DNA from: a virus
Direction: 5' to 3' (one strand)
DNA length: 64,000 bases
IMG/VR virus record: IMGVR_UViG_3300037258_000147
Coordinates: 40,681 to 104,680 of that record
The number at the start of each line of letters is the position of its first letter. The first letter of the stretch is position 1. The notes beneath the pieces are model-generated. The model saw only the letters and a list, made by a program, of their open reading frames with translations, was not told where the DNA came from and made no database searches. This document shows, piece after piece, positions 8,899 through 15,289 of the stretch. Made by a program: the position numbers and the translations under genes.

Positions 8899-9552
8899 TT
8901 ACAGACGGTTGATAACAAATTCGGTCAATGTTAGGGAAGCCCCAATAGTAGTAGCCCAAGTAAACGTCGGGAAGAAGTTTAGGTCGGACGATCCTACGGA
9001 AGTAATGCTGGCAGTCGTAATTGCTCCGGTTCTTGTTGCCCCGATGGAATAGAACACGGGAAGATTGGCCGAATTCAATTGCTGCGAAGCCGAATCCCAG
9101 ATAAGCTGAGTCGTGAAACTGAAATTGGTGGAAACGGAGGTACTAACCGTAGTTGCCCCAGCCGAAGATACACCATTAATTCCAGTACCGCTTGGACCGT
9201 GAGTCAACAACTGAGCATATGTTGAAGACGTAACTCCGCTGGTAAGAACCGCATTGGACGCCTGATACAGCTTAACGGTTAGTGTGCTGGTTCCCGCTGG
9301 TCCGGTTACTTTACCGGCAATCTTAACTTCAAACGGGTGACCATCAAATTCTCCGCCCGCAATATCAGGAGAAACTCCCTGCCACAAGACTACGGGGTAG
9401 GTTGAAGTTCCTAGGGGGAGAGTAGGAGAAGGAAGTCCCGGGTAGTATCCGGAAGTGTTAGGAGCAAGCAGTGCTGTTTCTGTCAGTCCGGAGTATTGAG
9501 ACAGCGGAACTGGGTAACTGTAAATGCCGACTACGGTGTCTTGGCGTGCCAT
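8899..9552 (-). CDS. Virion structural protein, likely fibre or decoration
   Basis: Start chosen at ATG 9552, which is preceded by AAGGA at good spacing; the longer frame reaches into a structured non-coding gap. 217 residues, MARQDTVVGIYSYP..., beta-rich with many Thr/Ser and a conserved-looking end LTLTEFVINRL. Probably a virion surface protein; no named family. Confidence 0.6.
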   Translation of the reverse strand: MARQDTVVGIYSYPVPLSQYSGLTETALLAPNTSGYYPGLPSPTLPLGTSTYPVVLWQGVSPDIAGGEFDGHPFEVKIAGKVTGPAGTSTLTVKLYQASNAVLTSGVTSSTYAQLLTHGPSGTGINGVSSAGATTVSTSVSTNFSFTTQLIWDSASQQLNSANLPVFYSIGATRTGAITTASITSVGSSDLNFFPTFTWATTIGASLTLTEFVINRL

Positions 9553-9587
9553 TTTTATTATCCTTTGTGGGGTTTTTGACCGACTTG

Positions 9588-9622
9588 AAGAAGGGGCTCG
9601 GCCTGCCCCACGGTGGTGCAAA
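9588..9622 (-). other. GC hairpin in the gap between structural genes and the tRNA array
   Basis: GGGGC-AGGCCGA-GCCCC on the minus strand, followed by CTTCTTC. Could act as a weak terminator between the tRNA transcript and the virion gene. The remainder of the gap 9553-9715 holds a GTCC-type copy with an 8-nt spacer (9651-9666). Confidence 0.35.
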
Positions 9623-9715
9623 ACGCCCGCATACTGGGGGCTAATATTTTGTCCACAAAAATGGACAATGTTGTATTGCAAAACTCTAGTTTTAAGGGGG
9701 TTTTGTTATGGAAGA

Positions 9716-9790
9716 TGGAGCGAAGCAGGGGAATCCGACCCCTTTCTCTGGTTTGGAAGACCAGGGCAACAAGCAATATACCAGCTTCGC
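9716..9790 (-). tRNA. tRNA-Gly(TCC)
   Basis: Acceptor GCGAAGC/GCTTCGC, anticodon arm CTGGT-CTTCCAA-ACCAG, encoded CCA. The T-loop is TCGGATT (C55, G56) and the D-loop has GC rather than GG, so both tertiary pairs 18-55 and 19-56 look like G-C and C-G. Confidence 0.88.
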
Positions 9791-9794
9791 AAAT

Positions 9795-9873
9795 TGGTCC
9801 CCGAAGGGTGAATTGAACACCCGATCTTTCGATTATCGGTCGAATGCTTTAAGCCAACTAAGCTATTCGGGGA
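9795..9873 (-). tRNA. tRNA-Ile(GAT)
   Basis: Acceptor TCCCCGAA closed with TTCGGGGA, anticodon arm TTCGA-CCGATAA-TCGAA, T-loop TTCAATT, D-loop with GG. Position 33 is C, not the near-universal U. CCA encoded. Confidence 0.88.
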
Positions 9874-9951
9874 TGGTACCAGAGACTGGATTCGAACCAG
9901 TGAAATTTTCTTTGTAGGAGAAACGGTTTAGACCACTCACACCACTCTGGC
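9874..9951 (-). tRNA. tRNA-Val(TAC)
   Basis: Acceptor GCCAGAG/CTCTGGT, anticodon arm TTTCT-CCTACAA-AGAAA with C33, standard GG D-loop and TTCGAAT T-loop. CCA encoded; begins directly after the Ile gene. Confidence 0.88.
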
Positions 9952-9956
9952 AAATA

Positions 9957-10032
9957 TGGTGCTCTCGGCTAGGCTCGAACTAGCATATCCATTTACGGTA
10001 CTTACCTTCGGAGGGTAAGCCGATACGGGAGC
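9957..10032 (-). tRNA. tRNA-Arg(CCG)-like, no D-arm, new arm order
   Basis: Exactly 76 nt with normal acceptor (one C-A mismatch), normal T-arm at 49-65 and CCA, but the anticodon-type hairpin TTACC-CTCCGAA-GGTAA sits at 15-31 instead of 27-43. A 3-bp helix 11-13/35-37 (CGG/CCG) encloses it, and linker 38-48 reads TAAATGGATAT. The same layout occurs in the gene at 10134. Confidence 0.6.
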
Positions 10033-10041
10033 AAAATTTTT

Positions 10042-10129
10042 ACAGCGGGCCAATGCAATCCAGAACTCGTCAGTTCTTCGTGCCCCTAAGTCGTTAGACA
10101 TGGACCATTGAATTATGCGCCCCCGCTGT
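10042..10129 (-). ncRNA. Unresolved tRNA-like element X
   Basis: 88 nt closed by a perfect 8-bp helix ACAGCGGG/CCCGCTGT. It contains a D-arm-like hairpin with GG (CAT-AATTCAATGGTCC-ATG) and a second hairpin AGAAC-TGACGA-GTTCT, but no normal T-arm and no CCA. It lies between the two unusual Arg tRNAs. Could be a degenerate tRNA or a distinct RNA. Confidence 0.4.
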
Positions 10130-10133
10130 AACT

Positions 10134-10209
10134 TGGAACCGCTGGCCAGACTCGAACTGGCATCTCCTCTTACTCTGTCTCGTTTAGGAAACGAGTGAGA
10201 TACAGCGGC
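10134..10209 (-). tRNA. tRNA-Arg(CCT)-like, no D-arm, new arm order
   Basis: 76 nt. Acceptor GCCGCTG/CAGCGGT, T-arm GCCAG-TTCGAGT-CTGGC at 49-65, CCA. The anticodon-type hairpin CTCGT-TTCCTAA-ACGAG is at 15-31. Helix 11-13/35-37 is CTC/GAG, covarying with CGG/CCG in the gene at 9957. Linker 38-48 is TAAGAGGAGAT, sharing TAAnnGGAnAT. Confidence 0.6.
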
Positions 10210-10213
10210 AAAA

Positions 10214-10289
10214 TGGAGGCCCCGGAGAGATTCAAACTCCCGACCAATCGGGTAGAAACCGATGACTCTGTTCACTGAGTTACGAGGCC
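10214..10289 (-). tRNA. tRNA-Arg(TCT)
   Basis: Acceptor GGCCTCG/CGGGGCC, D-stem ACTC/GAGT, anticodon arm ATCGG-TTTCTAC-CCGAT. The T-loop TTTGAAT carries U56 and the D-loop AGTGAACA carries A19, giving an A19-U56 pair in place of G19-C56. Confidence 0.88.
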
Positions 10290-10293
10290 GAAA

Positions 10294-10806
10294 TTAATAA
10301 GTTCTAAGAAGTCTAATGATTTGGGCAGAGTCGGCGAACTTTATCCATTCCCCTTCAGCTAGGTGAACATCAAATCTTTCTAGTAGCCCCTTTTCTGCGG
10401 AGCGTCTATCCAAACAAAACTCGTAGTTCTTGATGTAAAAAGCCTTATGCGGATCGTAGGTTTGATACGAAGCAAGCCTATCCTCAGTGTCAACCGTCAT
10501 TCCAATCTTCAAATAATCTGGCCATGTCGGGTTGGCAATGATGTAGACTTGGCCTTCTTTGCAATCTTTCGGCTTGCATCCTCTGGAGAATTTCAATTTT
10601 AGTAAATTTAAGCCGTGTATCTTCCTAGCCAAATTATAATCAAATTTTTTATTTCCTCCGATGCTCAAAGTTCCGTAAACTTTAACAGACTCAGATATCA
10701 TCTCTTCTGTTATATCAAAAGCAGAATATGGAGGTATTATACCGCGTTCGGACAGAATTTCTATCGTCTTTAGGCTTTTTTCACTAGGATTGCTCAAAGG
10801 ACTCAT
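10294..10806 (-). CDS. GIY-YIG / T5orf172-like nuclease, tRNA-array insertion 1
   Basis: 170 residues. The central segment GQVYIIANPTWPDYLKIGMT followed by a DRLASYQTYDP motif is the T5orf172/Mug113 form of the GIY-YIG fold, a family rich in homing-type nucleases. A paralogue lies at 15371-15889 in the same array. SD AAAAGGG before ATG. Placement between tRNA genes fits a selfish or array-reshuffling nuclease; catalytic activity not proved from sequence. Confidence 0.7.
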   Translation of the reverse strand: MSPLSNPSEKSLKTIEILSERGIIPPYSAFDITEEMISESVKVYGTLSIGGNKKFDYNLARKIHGLNLLKLKFSRGCKPKDCKEGQVYIIANPTWPDYLKIGMTVDTEDRLASYQTYDPHKAFYIKNYEFCLDRRSAEKGLLERFDVHLAEGEWIKFADSAQIIRLLRTY

Positions 10807-10835
10807 CCCTTTTCTAAAGTTAAACCAACTAGAAT

Positions 10836-10909
10836 TGGTACCTCGCTAGAGAATCGAACTCTATCCAACCGGGGTAAAAACCCGATATGCACCATCACAC
10901 TCACGAGGC
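10836..10909 (-). tRNA. tRNA-Lys(TTT)
   Basis: Acceptor GCCTCGT/GCGAGGT, anticodon arm TCGGG-TTTTTAC-CCCGG, T-arm TAGAG-TTCGATT-CTCTA, GG in the D-loop, CCA encoded. Standard features. Confidence 0.88.
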
Positions 10910-10949
10910 GTCTTTTATCACTCTCGGATTTTGGTGTCATAACTGCTTC

Positions 10950-11174
10950 TCAGCCAACTAGGTAGTCCGTGGTTTTTAATCCCTGTTCGATACGGAACGC
11001 TTCATTCCGTTTCCACGTCTTGCTTATCGACCAACCTAATAGCCTAATCAAACAATATTGAAATTTTGAACCGGAGAAAGCTGTACCATCGTTTGTCCCA
11101 AACAAAATTACATGGGCCGGATCAGCCACAGACCCTCTCCAAAATATTCTTGCCTGCGTTGGTCCTGTGTACAT
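10950..11174 (-). CDS. Hypothetical protein in the tRNA array (74 aa)
   Basis: ATG 11174 follows TTAGGAG at good spacing. MYTGPTQARIFWRGSVADPAHVILFGTN... looks beta-rich and resembles a small virion or collar-type protein, but I do not recognise it. Lies between two tRNA-Lys genes. Confidence 0.5.
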   Translation of the reverse strand: MYTGPTQARIFWRGSVADPAHVILFGTNDGTAFSGSKFQYCLIRLLGWSISKTWKRNEAFRIEQGLKTTDYLVG

Positions 11175-11192
11175 TTTTAACTACTCCTAAAA

Positions 11193-11267
11193 TGGTGGGT
11201 TGCCAGATAATCGAAATCTGTTCTTCCGGGTAAGAACCGGATGCTTCGCCAGCAAAGCTTGCAACCC
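11193..11267 (-). tRNA. tRNA-Lys(CTT)
   Basis: Acceptor GGGTTGC/GCAACCC, D-stem GCTT/GAAGC with GG, anticodon arm TCCGG-TTCTTAC-CCGGA, T-arm CAGAT-TTCGATT-ATCTG, CCA encoded. Confidence 0.9.
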
Positions 11268-11273
11268 GTTAAC

Positions 11274-11714
11274 TTACGGTATTGTGGTTACGGTAACAGT
11301 AACTGTTGTAGTAGTTCCACTTGGGGTAGAAGGAACGCCTGGAGTTCCGGGGACTACTACGAAAGCTGGAGCAGAAGAACCGCTTACTGCCGATGCTTGT
11401 TGAGTTTGAACTACGTAACAATAACTCGTTCCTGATGTTACGGATGAATCGACATATGCGGTTGCCTGCGGAGCAGAAACCCCAACTGAAGAATAAGACG
11501 ACGCAGTTAGTGGGCAAGTTGTTCCGGTAACTGGGGTTTTAGAAACCAGAAAAGTACAAGGTGCCGAAGTGCTGCATCCGGACCAACCAGGGGAAGCAGC
11601 AGGAACTGTCCAACTCAAATTAACCTGAAAAGAAGTCTGAGTTATCTGAGACTCGGCAGAACTTCCAAACACCAGCAGTCCAGCAAAAACCACAAACAGG
11701 AATATCTTCTTCAC
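11274..11714 (-). CDS. Secreted fibronectin-III-like protein
   Basis: Start placed at GTG 11714 (AAAGG upstream) because it begins a clean signal peptide, (V)KKIFLFVVFAGLLVFGSSA; the longer frame reads into a tRNA. About 146 residues; SFQVNLSWTVP...TSYCYVVQTQ is the usual A- to G-strand pattern of an FnIII/Ig-like domain, followed by a Pro/Thr-rich tail. Secreted or virion-displayed adhesion domain is likely. Confidence 0.55.
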   Translation of the reverse strand: MKKIFLFVVFAGLLVFGSSAESQITQTSFQVNLSWTVPAASPGWSGCSTSAPCTFLVSKTPVTGTTCPLTASSYSSVGVSAPQATAYVDSSVTSGTSYCYVVQTQQASAVSGSSAPAFVVVPGTPGVPSTPSGTTTTVTVTVTTIP

Positions 11715-11757
11715 GTGTTTTAGCCTTTCATGTCGTTCAAAATTCTTGAATATCGAA

Positions 11758-11849
11758 TGGTGGGCGACGAGGGAATCGAACCCGTCTGGCATCTCTCATC
11801 TAGAGACTACAGGGTTTATAAGGCCCCGCCCCGTCCTACGGCATCGCCC
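11758..11849 (-). tRNA. Class II tRNA, anticodon tentatively TAT
   Basis: 92 nt with acceptor GGGCGAT/GTCGCCC and CCA. A long variable arm GTCTC-TAGATGA-GAGAT is present. The best anticodon arm is GGGGC-CTTATAA-ACCCT with a C31-A39 mismatch, reading TAT. The T-stem has two mismatches. Identity uncertain; an Ile AUA reader on a class II body would be unusual. Confidence 0.45.
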
Positions 11850-11855
11850 AAACTT

Positions 11856-11870
11856 GTCCATTTAATGGAC
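11856..11870. repeat. GTCC-N7-GGAC palindrome between tRNA genes
   Basis: GTCCATTTAATGGAC, abutting the 3' end of the tRNA-Met gene at 11871 with no spacing. Confidence 0.85.
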
Positions 11871-11941
11871 TGGTCCCGAAGCGTGGAATCAAACCACTCA
11901 CCTGGTCTTATGAGAACCAGTGCTGAATCATCAGCCTCGGG
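11871..11941 (-). tRNA. tRNA-Met(CAT), short D-loop
   Basis: 71 nt. Acceptor CCCGAGG/CTTCGGG, anticodon loop CTCATAA on stem TGGTT/GACCA. The D-arm is CTGA-TGAT-TCAG with only four loop bases. T-loop TTTGATT (U56) pairs with A19 of the D-loop. Could be elongator Met or a lysidine-type Ile. Confidence 0.8.
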
Positions 11942-11948
11942 TAAAACA

Positions 11949-12022
11949 TGGCAGGAGATGAAGGATTTGAACCCTCGAATCCCGGGTTGGAGCCGGGCGG
12001 TTTCCGTTAAGCCTAATCTCCC
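11949..12022 (-). tRNA. tRNA-Trp(CCA)
   Basis: Acceptor GGGAGAT/ATCTCCT, anticodon arm CCCGG-CTCCAAC-CCGGG, T-arm GAGGG-TTCAAAT-CCTTC, GG in the D-loop. Its 5' ten bases overlap the stop of the endonuclease gene next door. Confidence 0.9.
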
Positions 12023-12441
12023 AAAAGATACTCGGATGCATTTTTTAGTAGAGAAGGATCGTCCTTAAAATGACCAATCCCTAGATTGCAACTCCTGCAC
12101 AACAATCCTCTTACTTTTCCCGTAAGATGATCGTGATCAACATGCAAAGGTTTGTCGTCTTTCTTACCACAAATCTTACAAATCCCATTCTGCTGCGAAA
12201 ATAAGAATAGGTATTCCGCTCCCGTCATCCCATATCTATTTGCTATTTTATAGCTAGGATGTGCTTTGTTCCATTTGTTTGCTTTAGAAATATATTTTTC
12301 TATGTTTCTGAGATAATGTTCTCTACGATAGTCGGCCTGGCAATCTCGGCATTGTTTATGCCTTATCCCTCTCGCTTCATCTCTAAAAGCAAAATCTTGT
12401 TCTTCGTCTTTAGAAGTATGACATTTAGAACAAATACTCAT
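12013..12441 (-). CDS. Recombination endonuclease VII-like HNH nuclease
   Basis: 142 residues. Two N-terminal CxxC pairs (CSKC about 4-7; CRDC about 32-35) and a second zinc/HNH core (CKICG, LHVDHDHLTGKVRGLLC, CNLGIGHFKDD) match the endonuclease VII family that cleaves branched DNA or homes. It is embedded in the tRNA array and its stop lies inside tRNA-Trp. Confidence 0.8.
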   Translation of the reverse strand: MSICSKCHTSKDEEQDFAFRDEARGIRHKQCRDCQADYRREHYLRNIEKYISKANKWNKAHPSYKIANRYGMTGAEYLFLFSQQNGICKICGKKDDKPLHVDHDHLTGKVRGLLCRSCNLGIGHFKDDPSLLKNASEYLLGD

Positions 12442-12456
12442 TTTATTATCAAGAAG

Positions 12457-12533
12457 TGGTAGCCCTAGTAGGATTCGAACCTACACTATGACTCGTTCGT
12501 AGCGAGTATGACTTTCCAGTTGCCGATAGGGCC
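12457..12533 (-). tRNA. tRNA-Arg(ACG)
   Basis: Acceptor GGCCCTA/TAGGGCT, anticodon arm ACTCG-CTACGAA-CGAGT, T-arm GTAGG-TTCGAAT-CCTAC, GG in D-loop, CCA encoded. Standard architecture, unlike the other two Arg genes at 9957 and 10134. Confidence 0.9.
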
Positions 12534-12541
12534 GTAAAACT

Positions 12542-12616
12542 TGGTCTCCGAGCGGGGATTCAAACCCCGGACGCCGCGCCCCAAACGCGGAATGTTTTCA
12601 CTACACTACTCAGAGA
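12542..12616 (-). tRNA. tRNA-Pro(TGG)
   Basis: Acceptor TCTCTGA/TCGGAGA, anticodon arm CCGCG-TTTGGGG-CGCGG, T-arm CGGGG-TTTGAAT-CCCCG. U56 in the T-loop is matched by A19 in D-loop AGTGAAA. Confidence 0.88.
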
Positions 12617-12620
12617 TAAA

Positions 12621-12699
12621 TGGTGCGGGTGGCAGGATTTCAACCTGCGATCTCCTGTTCCCGAAACAGGCGCGTTAAGGCAAACTTCGCTACACCCAC
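12621..12699 (-). tRNA. tRNA-Pro(CGG)
   Basis: Acceptor GTGGGTG/CACCCGC, D-stem GCG/CGC, anticodon arm CCTGT-TTCGGGA-ACAGG, T-arm GCAGG-TTGAAAT-CCTGC. G56 is matched by C19 (TTTGCCTT in the D-loop). Confidence 0.88.
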
Positions 12700-12716
12700 T
12701 TAAACTTTTCGGCCAC

Positions 12717-12784
12717 GATAAAACTCTGTTCCCCCGCTTCCGACTAGGTTCGAACCTTCTGGGCGTTGGGTGTCTTGTTTTATC
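12717..12784 (-). ncRNA. Unresolved tRNA-like element Y
   Basis: 68 nt closed by perfect GATAAAAC/GTTTTATC. It contains a central palindrome AGGTTCGAACCT that could be a T-loop- or Ser(CGA)-like hairpin but has no normal D- or T-arm placement and no CCA. Nature unclear. Confidence 0.3.
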
Positions 12785-12814
12785 TTCGCTCTTTCGAACT
12801 AGGCCAAAACTTTA

Positions 12815-12889
12815 TGGTGGACTCGGGCGGACTTGAACCGCCATCGCGCAAGGCTTCAACATGCCGCTCTACATTGGAGCTACGAGTCC
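12815..12889 (-). tRNA. tRNA-Phe(GAA)
   Basis: Acceptor GGACTCG/CGAGTCC, D-arm GCTC-CAATGTA-GAGC lacking GG, anticodon arm GCATG-TTGAAGC-CTTGC with one T-T mismatch, T-arm GGCGG-TTCAAGT-CCGCC, CCA encoded. Confidence 0.87.
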
Positions 12890-13070
12890 GAATTTTGATA
12901 TACGACTTGAGGTCGCTGCGACTCCCGTAGGGGCCACTCTTTCTTGTGGTGTCAGCCAAAGCAACCCGATAGACATCTGACAATGCCCGTCAAATTACTC
13001 CCGTATAAACTTGGTGGACCTGTTGTCATCCCTCCGCGCTTTCGCTACGCGGCCCTATGAGGGTTTACGA
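12890..13070. other. Structured non-coding gap
   Basis: No gene supported. Holds short hairpins, for example CCGCG-CTTTCGCTA-CGCGG near 13031-13052, and a possible outer pairing TATACG (12899) with CGTATA (13002). Frames crossing it are tRNA shadows. Confidence 0.4.
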
Positions 13071-13146
13071 TGGTGGACCCGGAGGGATTGCAACCCTCAA
13101 AACTACATTGCAGGTGTAGTATGATCGCATGTTTCATCACGGGCCC
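13071..13146 (-). tRNA. tRNA-Ala(TGC)
   Basis: Acceptor GGGCCCG/CGGGTCC, anticodon arm CTACA-CCTGCAA-TGTAG with C33, T-arm GAGGG-TTGCAAT-CCCTC. G56 is matched by C19 in D-loop AACATGCGA. The 3' end of the adjacent HNH gene overlaps 44 bases of this tRNA. Confidence 0.87.
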
Positions 13147-13396
13147 GTTTAAATCCAGTATACATTCCATCTTTTGCTAGAAAATGTTCAAGATCGTGGC
13201 AATTAGGACACAAAATTTCCAAATTGGACGGATCATTATTTGCGTGACTACGATCCTTATGGTGAACCTTCAAAATTCCAACTTGTTCATCATATCCGCA
13301 TCGATTGCATTTCGAGGGATAGTTTCTTCTTGCAATTTCCCGATAAGTCCCCTCTGGGGGGGGGGGGGGCGACCACCGAAGCAAGATATCCACCAT
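13103..13396 (-). CDS. HNH endonuclease with homopolymer tract, tRNA-array insertion
   Basis: 97 residues; CNRCGYDEQ, HHKDRSHANNDPSNLEILC and CPNCH give a standard HNH core. Codons 10-14 (PPPPP) are encoded by a run of 14 C on the coding strand (13356-13369), so slippage would switch the frame right after the start. The last 14 codons overlap tRNA-Ala. Likely homing-type. Confidence 0.7.
   Translation of the reverse strand: MVDILLRWSPPPPPEGTYREIARRNYPSKCNRCGYDEQVGILKVHHKDRSHANNDPSNLEILCPNCHDLEHFLAKDGMYTGFKRARDETCDHTTPAM
13356..13369. repeat. Run of 14 G
   Basis: Mononucleotide tract within codons 10-14 of the HNH gene; candidate slippage site or sequencing-sensitive position. Confidence 0.8.
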
Positions 13397-13699
13397 CTGT
13401 AGAACTTCTACGCTACAGAACGTTCGTCACTCCAGAGTTTAGCATCCTCTGACACTTTCAAAAAGTCCCGCTGGTCCTCACCAATACCCGAGTCGAACGG
13501 GAAAGCGGGTTTGTCGCAGCCTACCATTAGAAGACGGTCCAAAGACCGGAGAGATTCGAACTCTCATTTACGACCCACATCAAGCCAGACATCCTATCCA
13601 CTAGACGACGCTCCGACTCGGGGACTGTTTACTCGTGTTTGCATCCACGTCAGTCCTTGCTCAGAACGGGATGATTCGAACATCCGTCCTCTGGCACCT
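13397..13699. other. Non-coding stretch with tRNA-like remnants
   Basis: No complete tRNA could be built. On the minus strand it has T-arm-like hairpins GAGAG-TTCGAAT-CTCTC (about 13547-13563), CCCG-TTCGACT-CGGG (about 13485-13500) and a long bulged hairpin around GGATG-TTCGAAT-CATCC (about 13667-13683), plus D-arm-like text with TAGTGGATAG and TAATGGTAG. Looks like degenerate or atypical tRNAs. Confidence 0.4.
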
Positions 13700-13775
13700 T
13701 GGAGGGAAGGGAGCGAGTCGAACGCTCTAAAGACATGATCCACAATCATGCGCCGCACCGTTTGGCTTCCAACCC
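13700..13775 (-). tRNA. tRNA-His(GTG)
   Basis: Anticodon arm CATGA-TTGTGGA-TCATG, D-stem GCC/GGC with GG, T-arm GAGCG-TTCGACT-CGCTC, CCA encoded. The acceptor GGGTTGG/CCTTCCC has two adjacent U-U mismatches, unusual for a working tRNA. Confidence 0.8.
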
Positions 13776-13994
13776 AATTTTTGTTGTCCATTTTATGGAC
13801 TAAATTTGAGGACCAGACCGTTGGACACCTCGTTGCTTATTGCGGTCGGCTTGATCTCTTTTATGCGGAAGCCGAGTGGTAATCTTCCGCAGAGCCAAAC
13901 TCACGGTGTAAATTTGTCGGTGCTCTCCCTGGTGTCACACCACTGGTTAGGCAAAAGGTATTAGCTCTGCTACCGGGCAAGGTGTCGCCCATTA
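13776..13994. other. Non-coding gap with palindrome copy and strong hairpin
   Basis: Contains a GTCC palindrome at 13786-13800 and an 8-bp hairpin TGCGGAAG/CTTCCGCA (about 13864-13891). No gene or complete tRNA seen. Confidence 0.4.
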
Positions 13995-14065
13995 TGGAGC
14001 CGATGTACGGAGTTCAACCGTCAGGAACTCTTTACAGGAGAGTGCCGCTTGCGAAGCACATCGGC
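13995..14065 (-). tRNA. tRNA-Thr(TGT)
   Basis: 71 nt. Acceptor GCCGATG/CATCGGC perfect; anticodon arm ACTCT-CCTGTAA-AGAGT with C33; T-arm GACGG-TTGAACT-CCGTA with G56, matched by GC in the short D-loop. An alternative loop CTGTAAA (Tyr) needs a 3-bp stem and is less likely because a good Tyr gene exists at 17806. Confidence 0.75.
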
Positions 14066-14355
14066 TAACTTTTCGGTGGTATCTTCCCTCAAACCCTGAT
14101 ACTAGGTCCCTCATCTGAGTCCTTGCAGACCCCAGCACCGATGAAATTCGAGTGATGACGAATCGGACTTGATACCGATTCCTACTTTCGCGGTTGCGCC
14201 GCTACCATGCCACTAGGGAATCTCTTAATGTACACTCAGTTCTACCCCGGTAGGAGAAGCCCTAACACCTTCAAAGCTGCACGTCCATCCGTGCGGATCG
14301 TCATCACCAAATACATTGTCTCACAACTCTAAAAACTTGTCAACCTAAATTTTGT
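14066..14355. other. Structured non-coding gap
   Basis: Holds inverted ends TCGGTG (14073) and CACCGA (14141), a 7-bp hairpin GAATCGG/CCGATTC near 14158-14180 and GCGG-CGCAA-CCGC near 14190-14203. No coding frame or complete tRNA could be supported. Confidence 0.35.
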
Positions 14356-14664
14356 CTAAATCGTATCGTTTTGTTCTAAAGACTCTAACAGCCACAAATC
14401 TACAGACAGTTGGGTCCGATCTTCTTGGTACCCGATCTCCTGTCCATTTTCTGGAAGCAGTTTTTCCGCCAAGATTAGAGTTGGTTCTATTAAAGAATCT
14501 AACCAAGGGTAGTCTGTTCTGGCCCGATCAAGTTCGGCCATATCCGCTAAAATCAGATTGCCGCTGTCCATTTGTGAAAATATATCAGGAAGAGGCGGCG
14601 CTGGTTTTTGCGCTTTGTGGTGATGGAAGCCGAGGATCACATATAACAAACCTACTGAAATCAT
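14356..14664 (-). CDS. Small protein with N-terminal hydrophobic segment
   Basis: Start placed at ATG 14664, preceded by AAGGAAG; the longer frame adds 18 residues. 102 residues: MISVGLLYVILGFHHH then a Pro-rich linker and an acidic helical C-terminus. Single-pass or signal-anchored topology, possibly lysis-related; not recognised. Confidence 0.5.
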   Translation of the reverse strand: MISVGLLYVILGFHHHKAQKPAPPLPDIFSQMDSGNLILADMAELDRARTDYPWLDSLIEPTLILAEKLLPENGQEIGYQEDRTQLSVDLWLLESLEQNDTI

Positions 14665-14758
14665 AGCTTCCTTTTCAAAGAGAGGTCGAAGTCGGAACTG
14701 CCCCGACACCGTATCCATACCAGGGATACATTCTTCTAGTTAAACTATTCGACCAAAT

Positions 14759-14834
14759 TGGAGCACCTGACCGGAGTCGAACCGGTGACTTCCTCTTTAC
14801 GGGAGAGGCGCTGTGCCGTCTGAGCCACAGGTGC
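14759..14834 (-). tRNA. tRNA-Thr(CGT)
   Basis: Acceptor GCACCTG/CAGGTGC, anticodon arm CCTCT-CCCGTAA-AGAGG with C33, T-arm ACCGG-TTCGACT-CCGGT, GG in the D-loop, CCA encoded. Confidence 0.88.
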
Positions 14835-14868
14835 AGTAAGGTATCATAAAAGTGACCTTAAGTAGGTT

Positions 14869-14890
14869 AAGGTGTCATATATGACACCTT
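14869..14890. terminator. Perfect 22-bp palindrome
   Basis: AAGGTGTCATA mirrored exactly by TATGACACCTT, next to a GTCC palindrome at 14892-14906. No U-tract, so it could be an operator or a processing hairpin instead of a terminator. Confidence 0.4.
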
Positions 14891-14891
14891 A

Positions 14892-14906
14892 GTCCATTAT
14901 ATGGAC
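14892..14906. repeat. GTCC-N7-GGAC palindrome copy
   Basis: GTCCATTATATGGAC between tRNA-Thr(CGT) and a non-coding stretch to 15048 where I see no gene. Confidence 0.85.
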
Positions 14907-15048
14907 TGAAATTTATGCCAACTCGGTGGACGAAAGTTCGAGGGGGGTGTCTAATCGTCTACCTCTGGTCGCGACTAGTTCTAGGCCGCTGGCTGGAGCT
15001 TCTTCGCCTTATCACAGACCCTTATCCGCAAAAAGGTTGAATAGAAAT

Positions 15049-15122
15049 GGAGCGGGCGACGGGTCTTGCCCCCGCAACCTTTGCATTGGCAACGCAATGT
15101 TCTGCAATTGAACTACGCCCGC
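15049..15122 (-). tRNA. tRNA-Gly(GCC)
   Basis: Acceptor GCGGGCG/CGCCCGC, anticodon arm TTGCG-TTGCCAA-TGCAA, CCA encoded. The T-loop is GGCAAGA, so the invariant U54-U55 are replaced by GG; the D-loop AATTGCA lacks GG. Confidence 0.83.
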
Positions 15123-15126
15123 GAAA

Positions 15127-15202
15127 TGGCAGGGAGTACAGGAATCGAACCTGTCTGGGTGGGTCCAAAGGCCACCGCCTGAAACCAATCGGCCAACTCC
15201 CT
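15127..15202 (-). tRNA. tRNA-Gln(TTG)
   Basis: Acceptor AGGGAGT/ACTCCCT, anticodon loop CTTTGGA on GTGG/CCAC with a C31-C39 mismatch, T-arm ACAGG-TTCGATT-CCTGT, GG in the D-loop. Confidence 0.85.
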
Positions 15203-15210
15203 GTAAAACT

Positions 15211-15284
15211 TGGCACCCCGTCGTGGATTCGAACCACGATACTCTGCTTCAGAAACAGAAGTCCTGCCGTTGAACGAACGGGGT
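15211..15284 (-). tRNA. tRNA-Gln(CTG)
   Basis: Acceptor ACCCCGT/ACGGGGT, anticodon arm TCTGT-TTCTGAA-GCAGA, T-arm CGTGG-TTCGAAT-CCACG, GG in D-loop, CCA encoded. Confidence 0.88.
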
Positions 15285-15289
15285 AAATT

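Noticed and set aside
9653-9700. tRNA in the gap before tRNA-Gly
   Set aside because: CCACGG-type ends and a 7-nt-loop hairpin exist but no acceptor or anticodon arm could be built.
12780-12983. Minus frame containing SSNVERHVEALRDGGSSPP
   Set aside because: Typical translation of tRNA genes; overlaps tRNA-Phe.
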